This document shows positions 25,793-35,884 of a stretch of 64,000 nt of DNA, piece after piece. This stretch comes from Sodaliphilus pleomorphus. Its GTDB lineage: Bacteria; Bacteroidota; Bacteroidia; Bacteroidales; Muribaculaceae. The number at the start of each line of letters is the position of its first letter. Positions within the stretch are counted from its first letter, which is position 1. Position numbers and translations under genes: made by a program. The notes beneath the pieces were generated by a model. That model saw only the letters and a list, made by a program, of their open reading frames with translations, was not told the DNA's origin and ran no database searches. Location: positions 3,276,671 to 3,340,670 of the forward strand of contig NZ_CP045696.1 of the NCBI RefSeq assembly GCF_009676955.1, given 5' to 3'.

Positions 25793-28030
25793 ATGAGGGC
25801 CATATTCACTATCAACTACGTCACGCAGTGGGGCGAAAACCTGTTTCTTGTTTCAGACAGCGACGGGGCCTCGCATGCAATGACCTTTCACGACAATTTT
25901 TATTGGTCGTGTGAGTTGGAGGCTGGAGACGACTTTGTCTACCATTACGAGGTCAATGCTGGCGTGCGAGTGCGTATCGAGCCCTTTGGTCACAACCTTT
26001 CATTCTGCCGCAGCAACACACTCGATGAGGTGACGCTGCTCGATTCATGGCAAGATTATGAGAGCGACAACATTTTTTGCACATCCCCATTCCAGATCAT
26101 GTTTCCACGCAAGCGACCGCGCCGTGTGGACAAATGTGTGATGCCGTCGCATGTTACGCTAAGGGTCAAGGCGCCTGCAATACCGCCTGAATATGCCCTG
26201 TCCATAACTGGCGGCTCGTTGCAATTGGGCAACTGGCAACCGCAAAAGGCGGCAAGATTGATTCCTGCCGATTTTCCGTATTGGACTGTGTGTCTGCAGC
26301 CTGAGGGCGTTTATGAGTTCAAGTTTATTGTAGTCGACCGCGAGAGCGGCGAACTTGTAGCTTGGGAAGAGGGCGACAATCGCGAGCTTGCGGTTACATT
26401 TCCGCACAATAGTGCACTTGTTGTCACAGGGCTGAAATTCCGCAATCCGCTCAGCAAGTGGAAATGTGCAGGAACTGCTGTGCCTCTCTTCGCTTTGCGC
26501 ACAGCATCTGACTTTGGCGTTGGCGACTTTGCCGATATCCCAAAGATTGTCGACTGGGCCACACGCACTGGGCAGCACATCATTCAATTTTTGCCCCTAA
26601 ACGACACCACCTCGCTCGATAGCTACCACATGTCACATCCCTACAATCCTGTCTCGGCATTTGCCTTGCACCCCATCTACGTGCGTCCACCCAAGGCAGG
26701 CGTGTTAATCGATAAAAAGCTCATGGCGCGATTCACACAGCGTGCCATGCACCTCAACAGCATGAAGAGTATCGATTATGGAGGTGTATTGAGGTTGAAA
26801 ATTGACTATATGCGTGCTATTTATGAGGATAACATTCAAGCTATTCTTAAAGATGTAGCATTCTGTGATTTTGTCGCGGCCAATGCCAGTTGGCTTCGTC
26901 CCTATGCAGCTTTTTGCATCCTTCGCGACAGCAACGAGACGCAGTGCTTTGAGCACTGGGGGACGTACTCGGTTTATGACGAGGACAAAGTCTCGGCCTT
27001 CCTCGAGGCGCAAACCCATGAGGCCAATTTTGTGTTTTTCTACCAGTACACTTTGCACAAGCAACTTGCCGAGGCAGTGCGATATGCCCACGAGCACAAT
27101 GTGTTGCTCAAGGGCGACTTGCCCATTGGGGTGAGCCCACACAGCGTCGATGTGTGGTGCGCCCCGGCAATGTTCGACATGAGCAGGCAAGCTGGTGCGC
27201 CTCCCGACTATTTCTCTCAACACGGGCAAGTGTGGGGATTCCCGCTATATGACTGGAAGGCAATGGAGCAAGACGGCTATAGCTGGTTTAAAGCTCGTGT
27301 GCGCAACATGGCGCAATACTTCGATTGCTGCCGGCTCGACCATGTGATGGGGTACTTTCGCATGTGGGCTGTGCCTTTGGGTCAGAGCGAGGGTGCCTGT
27401 GGACACTACGTACCCTGCATTCCCGATGTGCCCATCGAGGTCAACGAACTGCTATGGAAGCAAAACGGCCTCAATCATCTTGGCGCCATTGTGAAGGCAA
27501 CGAGCATGCTCCTTTGCGGCGAAAACATTGGCACTGTGCCGGCTGGGGCCGACGATGTTTTGAAGCAACTGGGCGTTCTCTCCCTGGAGATTCAGCAGTT
27601 GCCACGGGATGGATATCCTTTCCGATGGCCCGACACATTTCCTTACATGAGTGTGTGTTCTACTTCCAACCACGACATGAACGTGCTGAGAAGCTGGTGG
27701 AAACATGACTATACTGCTGCTCAGCAATTTTATGACTTGGTACTGCATCACGATTTAACAGCGCCCGACGAGGCCACGCCCGACATGTGCGAGGAAATAC
27801 TTGCCCAGAACCTGGGCTCAAGCTCGATGCTGGCTATATTTCCCATACAAGACTGGCTGTCGATCGATGCCGACCTGAGGAACCCCGACCCCGACAGCGA
27901 ACGTGTCAACAATCCCATGAGCGTGGACAACCGGTGGGATTATCGCATGCACATTCCCCTTGAGACGCTTGTGGCCGCTGCCGAATTCAACAAGAGGGTG
28001 AGAATGCTCATTGCACAAAGTGGGCGGTGA
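25793..28030 (+). CDS. malQ: 4-alpha-glucanotransferase (GH77) with two starch-binding domains
   Basis: A 745-residue disproportionating enzyme that moves alpha-1,4-glucan segments between maltodextrins. Two CBM20-like modules occupy about 1-100 and 118-215 (the second with GSLQLGNWQPQKA and YEFKFIV). GH77 follows from about 228, with nucleophile D516 in RLDHVMGYFRMW, acid/base E577 in LLCGENIG and D628 in TSNHDMN. This is the architecture of plant DPE2 and Bacteroidales MalQ, which are usually near 890-955 residues. Here only 61 residues separate D516 and E577, so the insert typical of that subgroup appears to be missing. There is no signal peptide. A near-consensus TAACTTTA at 25766-25773 may be the -7 element. 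Confidence 0.92.
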   Translation: MRAIFTINYVTQWGENLFLVSDSDGASHAMTFHDNFYWSCELEAGDDFVYHYEVNAGVRVRIEPFGHNLSFCRSNTLDEVTLLDSWQDYESDNIFCTSPFQIMFPRKRPRRVDKCVMPSHVTLRVKAPAIPPEYALSITGGSLQLGNWQPQKAARLIPADFPYWTVCLQPEGVYEFKFIVVDRESGELVAWEEGDNRELAVTFPHNSALVVTGLKFRNPLSKWKCAGTAVPLFALRTASDFGVGDFADIPKIVDWATRTGQHIIQFLPLNDTTSLDSYHMSHPYNPVSAFALHPIYVRPPKAGVLIDKKLMARFTQRAMHLNSMKSIDYGGVLRLKIDYMRAIYEDNIQAILKDVAFCDFVAANASWLRPYAAFCILRDSNETQCFEHWGTYSVYDEDKVSAFLEAQTHEANFVFFYQYTLHKQLAEAVRYAHEHNVLLKGDLPIGVSPHSVDVWCAPAMFDMSRQAGAPPDYFSQHGQVWGFPLYDWKAMEQDGYSWFKARVRNMAQYFDCCRLDHVMGYFRMWAVPLGQSEGACGHYVPCIPDVPIEVNELLWKQNGLNHLGAIVKATSMLLCGENIGTVPAGADDVLKQLGVLSLEIQQLPRDGYPFRWPDTFPYMSVCSTSNHDMNVLRSWWKHDYTAAQQFYDLVLHHDLTAPDEATPDMCEEILAQNLGSSSMLAIFPIQDWLSIDADLRNPDPDSERVNNPMSVDNRWDYRMHIPLETLVAAAEFNKRVRMLIAQSGR

Positions 28031-28052
28031 AACCCTGTTTTCAACACTTAGA

Positions 28053-28084
28053 CTTGCGATTTAAGCTTGCAATTGTTAATTTTG
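28053..28084 (+). promoter_or_regulatory. Promoter of wecB-galE
   Basis: CTTG (28053-28056) and TAATTTTG (28077-28084) are 20 bp apart. The leader to the ATG at 28136 is about 45 nt. Confidence 0.6.
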
Positions 28085-28135
28085 CAATTGCATAGTACAA
28101 TCATTATTTAAATCAGCTTATAACTCAGCTCGTCA

Positions 28136-29311
28136 ATGAAAAAAAAAGTCATGCTGGTTTTTGGGACTCGGCCAGAGGCTATAAAAATGGCTCCGCTGGT
28201 GATAGAGCTTAAAAAACACAGTGACCAAGTCGAAACAATAGTTTGTGTCACAGGCCAGCACAGGGAAATGCTCGACCAGGTGTTGAAGGTCTTCAACATC
28301 ACCCCCGACTGCGACCTCAACATCATGAAATCGGGACAAGATCTATATGATGTCACCACACGTGTCCTGCTTGGCATGCGCGAGGTGCTCAAGCAATACA
28401 CTCCCCACGTGGTGCTCGTGCACGGCGACACGACAACAAGCACAGCAGCTGCGCTTGCGGCTTTTTATCAGCACATTCCAGTGGGGCATGTCGAGGCAGG
28501 TCTCAGGACTCACAACATATACAGCCCTTGGCCCGAGGAGATAAACCGCCAGCTCACAAGCCGCCTTGCCTTGTTCGACTTTTCGCCCACAGCGACGAGT
28601 CGCCAGAATCTTCTCGACGAGGGTGTGCCCGACCATCGCATTGTCGTGACTGGCAACACTGTGATAGATGCCCTCCACATTGTGGTTGACAAGATCAAGA
28701 GTGACGGTGAGCTTAAGAGCGCTATTGTGCACGAGCTCGCTGCTTTTGGCTATGACACTTCCCGCTTGTCGGGCCACAATCGCAGGCTTGTTCTTGTCAC
28801 GGGACATCGCCGCGAGAACTTCGGTGTGGGATTTGAACACATCTGCCAGGCTATCAAGACACTGTGTGAGAAATACCCTGGTGTCGACTTTGTGTATCCC
28901 ATGCATCTGAATCCCAATGTGCGTACCCCGTTACGCATAACATTTGGTATCGATAGATCCCGAACAGCTAATCTTTTTTTGATAGAGCCACTTGAGTACT
29001 TGAGCTTTGTTTATCTCATGAGCAAGGCCTATCTTGTGCTCACCGATAGCGGTGGAATCCAGGAAGAGGCTCCCGGGCTTGGCAAGCCAGTGCTTGTGAT
29101 GCGCGACACTACCGAGCGCCCCGAGGCTGTGACTGCCGGCACAGTGAAACTTGTGGGTGCCGACTATTGCAGGATTGTCGACAGCGTGTCGCAATTGCTC
29201 GATGATGCTGCAGCCTATGGGGAGATGAGCCATTCGGTTAACCCCTATGGCGATGGCCATGCCAGCCAGCGAATAGTAGAACATTTAATTCATTCATTAT
29301 ATAATTTATGA
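28136..29311 (+). CDS. wecB: UDP-N-acetylglucosamine 2-epimerase (non-hydrolysing)
   Basis: A 391-residue GT-B-fold epimerase that converts UDP-GlcNAc to UDP-ManNAc for surface polysaccharide. Conserved segments include GTRPEAIKMAPL, GDTTTS, GHVEAGLRT, HRRENFG and TDSGGIQEEAP. The length fits the family. Its TGA stop overlaps the ATG of galE, so the two genes are translationally coupled. The usual partner, UDP-ManNAc dehydrogenase (wecC), is not adjacent. Confidence 0.96.
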   Translation: MKKKVMLVFGTRPEAIKMAPLVIELKKHSDQVETIVCVTGQHREMLDQVLKVFNITPDCDLNIMKSGQDLYDVTTRVLLGMREVLKQYTPHVVLVHGDTTTSTAAALAAFYQHIPVGHVEAGLRTHNIYSPWPEEINRQLTSRLALFDFSPTATSRQNLLDEGVPDHRIVVTGNTVIDALHIVVDKIKSDGELKSAIVHELAAFGYDTSRLSGHNRRLVLVTGHRRENFGVGFEHICQAIKTLCEKYPGVDFVYPMHLNPNVRTPLRITFGIDRSRTANLFLIEPLEYLSFVYLMSKAYLVLTDSGGIQEEAPGLGKPVLVMRDTTERPEAVTAGTVKLVGADYCRIVDSVSQLLDDAAAYGEMSHSVNPYGDGHASQRIVEHLIHSLYNL

Positions 29312-30351
29312 CCAAGATGAAAGGTAAGATTTTAGTGACTGGAGGAACCGGTTTTATCGGTTCACACACTACGGTTGAGTTGCAAAATGCAGGCTATGAG
29401 GTCGTAATCATCGACAATCTGTCCAATAGCAACCGCGAAGTGCTCGACGGTATCGAGCACATTACAGGCATTAGACCAGTCTTTGTTGAGGGCGATTGTG
29501 CCAATATCGACACATTGCGCCAGCTATTTAAGGAAAATCCTGGGATAAATGGCATTATTGACTTTGCAGCAAGCAAGGCTGTGGGTGAGTCGGTACACAA
29601 GCCCATTTTGTATTATCGCAACAATTTAAATATTCTGCTCAACTTGCTTGACTTGATGCCTGAGTTTGGAGTCAAGGGCTTTGTTTTCTCCTCGTCGTGC
29701 ACCGTCTATGGCGAGCCCGATGTGAATCCTATCACCGAAGATGCCCCTATCAAGAAGGCAACTTCGCCCTATGGCGAGACCAAGCAGGTGAGCGAGGACA
29801 TCATTCACGATGTCATTGTCAGCGGTTCCCCCATCAAGGCCATCATTTTGCGATACTTCAACCCGATTGGCGCTCATCCAAGCGGAGAAATAGGGGAGTT
29901 GCCCAATGGCGTGCCTCAAAATCTTGTGCCTTATCTCACACAGACGGCCATTGGCATACGCAAGGAGCTCAGCATCTTCGGCGATGATTATCCCACACCC
30001 GACGGGTCGTGCATACGCGATTTCATCAATATCGTAGACCTTGCCAAGGCTCACGTCAAGGCGCTGGAGCGCATGCTCGACGACAAGAGCGACAGCAATC
30101 TCGAGTATTTCAACATCGGTACCGGCGAAGGCCTTTCGGTGCTACAACTGCTGCATGCCTTTGAGTCGGCAACAGGCGTTAAGGTTCCTCACAGGATTGT
30201 GGGGCGCCGTGAAGGCGACATTGTGAAGATATGGGCCGATCCAACCAAGGCCAATACTGTGCTGGGCTGGAAGGCTGAGGTCTCCATAGCCGACACCATG
30301 CGCAGCGCTTGGAACTGGCAGAAGAAGCTGCGTGAGCGCGGTATCATGTAG
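29308..30351 (+). CDS. galE: UDP-glucose 4-epimerase
   Basis: A 347-residue extended SDR that interconverts UDP-glucose and UDP-galactose, or the N-acetyl forms. It has NAD-binding GGTGFIG (12-18), SSSCTVYG (128-135) and catalytic Y155-x3-K159 (YGETK). The ATG at 29308 overlaps the wecB stop; MKGKILV three codons later is an alternative start. Pairing with wecB points to nucleotide-sugar supply for surface glycans. A strong hairpin follows 23 bases after the stop. Confidence 0.95.
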   Translation: MTKMKGKILVTGGTGFIGSHTTVELQNAGYEVVIIDNLSNSNREVLDGIEHITGIRPVFVEGDCANIDTLRQLFKENPGINGIIDFAASKAVGESVHKPILYYRNNLNILLNLLDLMPEFGVKGFVFSSSCTVYGEPDVNPITEDAPIKKATSPYGETKQVSEDIIHDVIVSGSPIKAIILRYFNPIGAHPSGEIGELPNGVPQNLVPYLTQTAIGIRKELSIFGDDYPTPDGSCIRDFINIVDLAKAHVKALERMLDDKSDSNLEYFNIGTGEGLSVLQLLHAFESATGVKVPHRIVGRREGDIVKIWADPTKANTVLGWKAEVSIADTMRSAWNWQKKLRERGIM

Positions 30352-30374
30352 CAGGTGGTAAGACTGCAATAAAG

Positions 30375-30425
30375 AAAAAAGCCTCCTCATGCTCGATTTT
30401 TTTGTAGAGCTTTGGAGGCTTTTTT
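30375..30425. terminator. Bidirectional terminator between galE and the HsdR-N gene
   Basis: A perfect 12-bp stem (30375-30386 with 30414-30425) has six A-T pairs at the foot, giving a T run on both strands. It lies between two convergent genes and can serve both. Confidence 0.88.
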
Positions 30426-30441
30426 GTCGCATTACTTGATT

Positions 30442-30897
30442 TCACAGGTTTCCATATTCAGGTATCTCTGGTAGAAAAACGATGCGCTTGTTTGCATAGT
30501 CGTTGCGGCAGCAATAATGCACCATGCCATTGGAAATCATGAGATACCGGGCCATTATCACCTGGTTGTAGTGCAGTATGATTTGGTCAAACACGGCCTG
30601 GTCGATTTTGATGTTGGGGGCTTTGTATTCTACAATGACAAGCGGCCTGCCACAGTTGTCGGCCACAAGGCTGTCGCACCTTCTCTTGATGCCGTTTTGC
30701 ACGAGCGACACCTCATTGGCCATAAGTCCGCGGGGATAGTGCTTGGCCTGGATGAGATATTCCACAAAGTTTTGACGCACCCATTCCTCGGGTGTCAGCC
30801 TTACAAACTTGTGGCGCAGTTGGTCGTATATAGCTGTGGCGCCACTTGGGTCGTGCTTTATATTGAACTGATATTCAGGAAGATTTAATTTTGCCAT
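30442..30897 (-). CDS. Stand-alone HsdR N-terminal-like (PD-(D/E)xK) protein
   Basis: A 151-residue soluble protein matching the HSDR_N_2 domain, the nuclease-like N-terminus of type I restriction subunits. The motif residues are D75 (RRCDSLV), then E90 and K92 (VIVEYKAP), so the nuclease active site looks intact. No helicase, specificity or methylase gene is present, so this is not a restriction system. Proteins of this size are common in Bacteroidota and often lie beside holA, as here (divergent, 73 bases apart). A role in DNA or RNA metabolism is plausible but unproven. Confidence 0.8.
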   Translation of the reverse strand: MAKLNLPEYQFNIKHDPSGATAIYDQLRHKFVRLTPEEWVRQNFVEYLIQAKHYPRGLMANEVSLVQNGIKRRCDSLVADNCGRPLVIVEYKAPNIKIDQAVFDQIILHYNQVIMARYLMISNGMVHYCCRNDYANKRIVFLPEIPEYGNL

Positions 30898-30970
30898 CTT
30901 TAAAAAATTTGCACAGGTCGTAAATAAGTCGTAAATTTAGCAAATAAAAATCACATAGTCAAAAGAAGCA

Positions 30971-32023
30971 ATGCCTGCACGACGAGAAGATGTCACATAT
31001 TTTTCACTGCGTAATGAAATTCTTCAAAAGAAGTTTCGTCCCATCTATTTGTTGCAAGGCGACGAGCCCTACTATATCGATCAGCTTAGCGACTTGATTG
31101 TAAATAGTGCACTTGGCGAGGATGAGCGTGATTTCAATCTCACAATATGCTATGGAATGGATGTTGACATCCGCAATGTGATTGCAACCTGCAAGCAATA
31201 TCCGGCCATGTCGCAATATCAGGTGGTTGTGCTCAGAGAGGCCCAGAATGTGGGCAAGGCGCAAAACAAGCAGAACGTGTCCGAGCTCAACACTCTCAAG
31301 TTCTATGCCGAACGCCCGTTGCTGAGTACAATTCTTGTTGTGTGCTACAAGGGAGGCTCTTGCAAGTCGACCGAGTTTCTCAATGCCATGAAGAAGGCCC
31401 AAAGCGGTGTGGTGCTCACCTCCAGCAAGGTGAGAGATTACCAAATGCCGCAAGTCGTGAAGGACTACTGCATGTCGTTGAAACTGAATATCGACGACAA
31501 GTCGGTGCGCATGTTGTGCGACTCGATTGGGGTAGATATTTCACGCATGTTTGGAGAAATCGACAAGCTGAAACTTCTCGTCGGGGCGAGCAGCCGCATC
31601 ACGCCCGCATTGATCGAGGAGAACATAGGCATCAGCAAGGACTACAACAATTTTGAGCTCGAGGACGCCCTCATTGCCCGCGACCAGGCCAAGGCCTATA
31701 GGATAATCGACTACTACAAAAAAAATCCCAAGAGCAATCCCGTGGTTGTGACCATCAGCATGATATACGGGTTTTTCAGCAATGTGCTCTTGCTGCGCAC
31801 GGCACGCGACAAGACCGATGCCGGGCTCATGGCCCAGTGCGGCACCCGCTCGATGTTCCGCATCAAAAAATTCAAGGAGGCTGCCCGCACCTATAGCACG
31901 AGAGGCTGTGTCAATATCATCAGCTACTTGCGCGATTGCGACGTGCAAAGCAAGGGCCAGGGTTCGAGGCAAGACCCCTACGACCTGCTCTTTGACTTGA
32001 TCTATAAGATTCTACACAGTTAG
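30971..32023 (+). CDS. holA: DNA polymerase III subunit delta
   Basis: A 350-residue clamp-loader subunit (AAA+ fold without ATPase motifs) that opens the beta clamp. The N-terminal pattern FRPIYLLQGDEPYYIDQL and the central region with DISRMFGEIDKLKLL match HolA. The C-terminal helical domain forms the clamp-loader collar. The sliding clamp gene dnaN is at 50973. Confidence 0.93.
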   Translation: MPARREDVTYFSLRNEILQKKFRPIYLLQGDEPYYIDQLSDLIVNSALGEDERDFNLTICYGMDVDIRNVIATCKQYPAMSQYQVVVLREAQNVGKAQNKQNVSELNTLKFYAERPLLSTILVVCYKGGSCKSTEFLNAMKKAQSGVVLTSSKVRDYQMPQVVKDYCMSLKLNIDDKSVRMLCDSIGVDISRMFGEIDKLKLLVGASSRITPALIEENIGISKDYNNFELEDALIARDQAKAYRIIDYYKKNPKSNPVVVTISMIYGFFSNVLLLRTARDKTDAGLMAQCGTRSMFRIKKFKEAARTYSTRGCVNIISYLRDCDVQSKGQGSRQDPYDLLFDLIYKILHS

Positions 32024-32032
32024 CTCTGCCTT

Positions 32033-32066
32033 TTTGGTTTTATGAGCTGAAAATTTTGTAACTTTG
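32033..32066 (+). promoter_or_regulatory. Promoter of prfA
   Basis: TTTG (32033-32036) and TAACTTTG (32059-32066) are 22 bp apart, slightly wide. The leader to the ATG at 32107 is about 35 nt. Confidence 0.65.
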
Positions 32067-32106
32067 CAGTATAAATTAAATATCGTAAAGAGAAATTTTC
32101 CATATT

Positions 32107-33216
32107 ATGGCCGATTCACCATTATTGCAGCGTCTTGAAGGGCTTGACGCCCGTTTTGAAGAAATCAAGACACTCATCACCGATCCTTCTGTCATTGCCG
32201 ACCAGCCACGCTATGTGAAGCTCACCAAGGAATACAAGCATCTCGAGGACCTTCTCAAGGTTGCCAATGAATATAAAAAAATAACAGGCGACATTGCCGA
32301 AGCCAAGCAGCTGCTTGAGGAGGAAACCGACCCCGAAATGAAAGAGATGGCCAAGGAGGAAATCGAAGCCAACCAGTCACAGCTGCCCAAGCTTGAGGAA
32401 GAAATCAAGCTCAAACTCATCCCCGAGGATCCCGAGGACAGCAAGAATGTGGTGCTCGAGATACGCGGAGGCACAGGCGGAGACGAGGCCTGCCTCTTTG
32501 CCGGCGACTTGGCACGCATGTATGTGCGCTTCTGCGAGCGCAAGGGGTGGAAGGTAGAGATGTCGAGCTGCAGCCCAGGTGCAGCCGGAGGCTACAAGGA
32601 GGTGGTGTTCAGCATCACGGGCGACAACGTGTATGGCACGCTCAAGTATGAGAGCGGCGTGCATCGCGTGCAGCGTGTGCCGGTGACCGAAACACAGGGT
32701 CGTGTGCACACAAGTGCAGCCTCGGTAGCCGTGCTGCCCGAGGCTGAGCCCTTTGAGGTGCACATCAACGAGGGCGAAATCAAGTGGGACACCTTTCGCA
32801 GTGGCGGTGCTGGCGGCCAGAATGTGAACAAAGTGAACTCGGGTGTACGTCTGCGCTACATGTGGACCAATCCCAACACAGGCGAGCAACAAGAAATACT
32901 CATTGAGTGTACCGAGACACGCGACCAGCCCAAAAACAAGGAGCGCGCTCTGGCACGCCTGCGCACATTCATCTATGATCACGAGCACCAGAAGTATGTC
33001 GATGATATTGCCAATCGTCGCAAGACACTGGTCTCTACAGGCGACCGATCGGCCAAGATACGCACCTACAATTACCCGCAAGGCCGCATTACCGACCATC
33101 GCATAGGTTACACAGTCTATAACCTGCCTGCCTTTATGGATGGCGACATCCAGGACTGCATCGACCACTTGATTGTTGCCGAGAATGCCGAGAAGTTGAA
33201 GGAGGCTGAGCTGTAA
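32107..33216 (+). CDS. prfA: Peptide chain release factor 1
   Basis: A 369-residue class I release factor that reads UAA and UAG. The catalytic GGQ is at 236-238 (GAGGQNVNKV). The stop-codon-reading tripeptide region is P192-V193-T194 (RVPVTE), a PxT typical of RF1, which separates it from RF2. The N-terminal helical domain (about 1-105) is rich in charged coiled-coil sequence. It is the first gene of prfA-DUF4153-pyrF. Confidence 0.97.
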   Translation: MADSPLLQRLEGLDARFEEIKTLITDPSVIADQPRYVKLTKEYKHLEDLLKVANEYKKITGDIAEAKQLLEEETDPEMKEMAKEEIEANQSQLPKLEEEIKLKLIPEDPEDSKNVVLEIRGGTGGDEACLFAGDLARMYVRFCERKGWKVEMSSCSPGAAGGYKEVVFSITGDNVYGTLKYESGVHRVQRVPVTETQGRVHTSAASVAVLPEAEPFEVHINEGEIKWDTFRSGGAGGQNVNKVNSGVRLRYMWTNPNTGEQQEILIECTETRDQPKNKERALARLRTFIYDHEHQKYVDDIANRRKTLVSTGDRSAKIRTYNYPQGRITDHRIGYTVYNLPAFMDGDIQDCIDHLIVAENAEKLKEAEL

Positions 33217-33271
33217 CCGCGTCTCGCCGTCAACTTTTAAAAATAAGAGACCACGCCTAATGTTGTAGATC

Positions 33272-34933
33272 ATGGGAATTTCTGCACGTAATATTATCAA
33301 TGCATGTTATGGGGGATGCCGACGTTTCCCGGCGTCGGTGTGCATGCTTGTGATTATGGTTTTTTCTGCCATATGCTGCAATCATTATCCCACATTGCTG
33401 CAAGATGGCGTTTACTTCTTTCTCATTTTCTATCCTGCTACCACGGCATTGCTGTGCATTTCGCTCAAGTTGTGGCAAGAAGAGGAGAATGACTTGCGCC
33501 GTCGTGTGATTGTACAGGCAGTGGCCCACGTTGTGTGGCTTGTCGCCTGCTTGTACTTTTCGAGCAAGGTGCCTTTTGATGCCAACCTGCCTGTTTCTTT
33601 CGCAATTGCGGCCGCTGTGCTTTCTATCGTGCTCTCGTGCTGGCTGCTATCATTCTATAAGGCACCCGACGACACACAATTGTGGAATTTCATGTGGCAC
33701 ACTACGGTTTCGGTTGTTGTGTGTGCGGGCATTGCACTGGCGCTTTTTATAGCGCTGGGCATCCTCATTCACTCTTTTAGAATGCTTTTCGGGCTGATTG
33801 CGACCGACAAAGTCTTTTCCGACGTTTTCATCCTGTGCTTTGGGCTGCTTGCCCCCTTGCTGTTCATGCAACTCATCCCGGCAGGAGACCGCAAGCATGA
33901 TGGCAGTGTGCACACCAACCGTTTCCTAAATGGAGTTACACACTACCTTGTTGTTCCTCTTGTGACTATCTATGTGTTAACGCTTTACGTTTATGCCATT
34001 AAAGTGTTGATTCGGTGGCAGCTGCCCGACGGCTGGGTGAGCACTCTCGTAACGGTGCTCATGGCGCTCATGCTCATTGTCATCTTCCTCATGTATCCCA
34101 CACGCAATGATGTCAAAATGAGGTTCAATCGTGTGGTATTGCGTTGGCTTCCCGTCGTCGTGCTCCCGCTACTCGTTTTCATGACGATAGGTGTTGCGCG
34201 CAGATTGGTTGATTACGGGGTTACCGTGTTTAGGCTCTACTTGGCTTTGTTCAACTTGTGGTGCTATGTAGTGTGCATTGTGCTGATTGCGACTCGCTGC
34301 AAGCGCTTCGGGTGGATAATTTCCTCGTTTGCGCTGGCATTTCTTCTCTTCTCTGTAGGTCCTTGGAGTATGGGCAATGTTACCCGCTATTGCTTGCAGA
34401 AGCAGGTGAAGAGTGCTTTGGTTGCAGCAGGCTGCAGCAGGTTGCCTCTCGGCAATGTCGATTATTCACGATGCATGAAGCAACTTCCCCCCGACAAAGC
34501 GCTTGCAGTCAACAGCAAGCTTTTGTATCTTAGAGATAATTATGGCTCAGAGGCGACTGCGAGGTTGGTCGACTCACATGTTAGTCTGGAATCCGTTATC
34601 GTCAACGACAGCCTCACTGATGATACTTTTTATACCAATTACTATTTCGACCAGTTTGTCGACATTCCCGAGAAGGTTTCCAAAGTGAGGTATGTCACGC
34701 AGAGTGCCTTTTTCAATGTTAATGGCGGAACTTGTAGTTTCACTGTCTCGGTCGACGACCGGCAATGCCATTTTAAGATTTCGACTGCCACTTTGCACAA
34801 CATGGAGCAAGCTGCAGGCAAGATGCCGTTGTTGTTGAAGTCGAAAGAAGGCAATGTGTTGTGTGTCTACAGGCTGCGCTTTGATCGACACGCTGGTGGC
34901 AGTGGGATAGTCGAGGGTTTGCTATTTATCTGA
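33272..34933 (+). CDS. DUF4153-type polytopic membrane protein
   Basis: A 553-residue protein. Residues 1 to about 370 contain roughly ten hydrophobic segments, and residues 370-553 form a soluble, probably extracytoplasmic domain. It matches DUF4153-type proteins of Bacteroidota by topology and motifs such as [15 protein letters not shown]. The function is unknown. It starts 55 bases after prfA and ends 16 bases before pyrF, so it is probably in the same unit. Confidence 0.78.
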   Translation: MGISARNIINACYGGCRRFPASVCMLVIMVFSAICCNHYPTLLQDGVYFFLIFYPATTALLCISLKLWQEEENDLRRRVIVQAVAHVVWLVACLYFSSKVPFDANLPVSFAIAAAVLSIVLSCWLLSFYKAPDDTQLWNFMWHTTVSVVVCAGIALALFIALGILIHSFRMLFGLIATDKVFSDVFILCFGLLAPLLFMQLIPAGDRKHDGSVHTNRFLNGVTHYLVVPLVTIYVLTLYVYAIKVLIRWQLPDGWVSTLVTVLMALMLIVIFLMYPTRNDVKMRFNRVVLRWLPVVVLPLLVFMTIGVARRLVDYGVTVFRLYLALFNLWCYVVCIVLIATRCKRFGWIISSFALAFLLFSVGPWSMGNVTRYCLQKQVKSALVAAGCSRLPLGNVDYSRCMKQLPPDKALAVNSKLLYLRDNYGSEATARLVDSHVSLESVIVNDSLTDDTFYTNYYFDQFVDIPEKVSKVRYVTQSAFFNVNGGTCSFTVSVDDRQCHFKISTATLHNMEQAAGKMPLLLKSKEGNVLCVYRLRFDRHAGGSGIVEGLLFI

Positions 34934-34949
34934 TAATATTATAAAAGTT

Positions 34950-35765
34950 ATGACGAGAGAAGAACTGTTCAGTCAAATCAAGCTCAAGCGCAGTTTCCTG
35001 TGTGTGGGGCTTGACCCTGATTTGGAAAAAATGCCTGCTTCGCTCAACGGAAACTTGTTTGAGTTCAACAAGGCAATCATCGATGCAACCGCACAGTATG
35101 CGATAGCTTTCAAGCCCAACATGGCTTTCTACGAGGTGCAAGGGGCAAGCGGTATAACGGCTTTTGAAGACACGGTAGCCTACATCAGGGCACATTATCC
35201 CGATATCTTCATCATAGCCGATGCCAAGCGCGGCGACATTGGCAACACGAGTAAGATGTATGCTCGCAGTTTCTTTGAGACAATGGATGTCGATGCCCTC
35301 ACCGTGGCACCCTATATGGGCGAAGACAGCATTACCCCATTCCTGGGTTACAAAGGGAAGTGGGTGGTTGTGCTTGCGCTCACGAGCAACAAGGGATCGC
35401 TCGATTTTCAACACGTTGAAGATGCTCATGGTACTCCTCTCTACATGACTGTGCTCCAAAAGACCAAGCAGTGGGGCAGTGCCGACGACATGATGTATGT
35501 GTGCGGGGCTACTCAAGCCGCCTTGCTGGCCGACATACGCAGGGTTGTGCCACAGCATTTCTTACTGGTGCCTGGCGTGGGGGCTCAAGGCGGCAGCCTC
35601 GAGGAGGTGGCTAAGTATGGCATGAACAGCCAGTGCGGCCTCATTGTGAACTCATCGCGCGGCATCATCCATGCTTCGCGCGACGATGATTTTGCCCAGG
35701 TGGCAGCACTCAAGGCTCGTGAAATGCAGCAGAAGATGCAATCGTTGCTGCAGGACATATTATGA
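34950..35765 (+). CDS. pyrF: Orotidine-5'-phosphate decarboxylase
   Basis: A 271-residue enzyme of the longer, subfamily-2 type that converts OMP to UMP. The catalytic charged array is in [10 protein letters not shown] (D91, K93, D96), and [11 protein letters not shown] marks the N-terminus. The phosphate-binding end is GVGAQGG, then IVNSSRGI. It lies 16 bases downstream of the DUF4153 gene; prfA-pyrF proximity recurs in Bacteroidales. Confidence 0.96.
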   Translation: MTREELFSQIKLKRSFLCVGLDPDLEKMPASLNGNLFEFNKAIIDATAQYAIAFKPNMAFYEVQGASGITAFEDTVAYIRAHYPDIFIIADAKRGDIGNTSKMYARSFFETMDVDALTVAPYMGEDSITPFLGYKGKWVVVLALTSNKGSLDFQHVEDAHGTPLYMTVLQKTKQWGSADDMMYVCGATQAALLADIRRVVPQHFLLVPGVGAQGGSLEEVAKYGMNSQCGLIVNSSRGIIHASRDDDFAQVAALKAREMQQKMQSLLQDIL

Positions 35766-35817
35766 TTGCATTGAAGAATTTTTTCATCAATTAAGGTTCT
35801 ATAAGGTAATTATTTTA

Positions 35818-35825
35818 TAACTTTG
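35818..35825 (+). promoter_or_regulatory. -7 element of pgk
   Basis: TAACTTTG lies 59 bases upstream of the pgk ATG. The upstream position is TTCT-like, so the -33 match is weak. Confidence 0.55.
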
Positions 35826-35884
35826 CATTCAGCTAAGGTTTAGCAATCAATCATCTAAATATATTATATTTAACTCTCATTAAA

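Noticed and set aside
30442..30897. Type I restriction-modification system
   Set aside because: Only an HsdR N-terminal-like domain is present; there is no helicase motor, HsdM or HsdS gene on either side.
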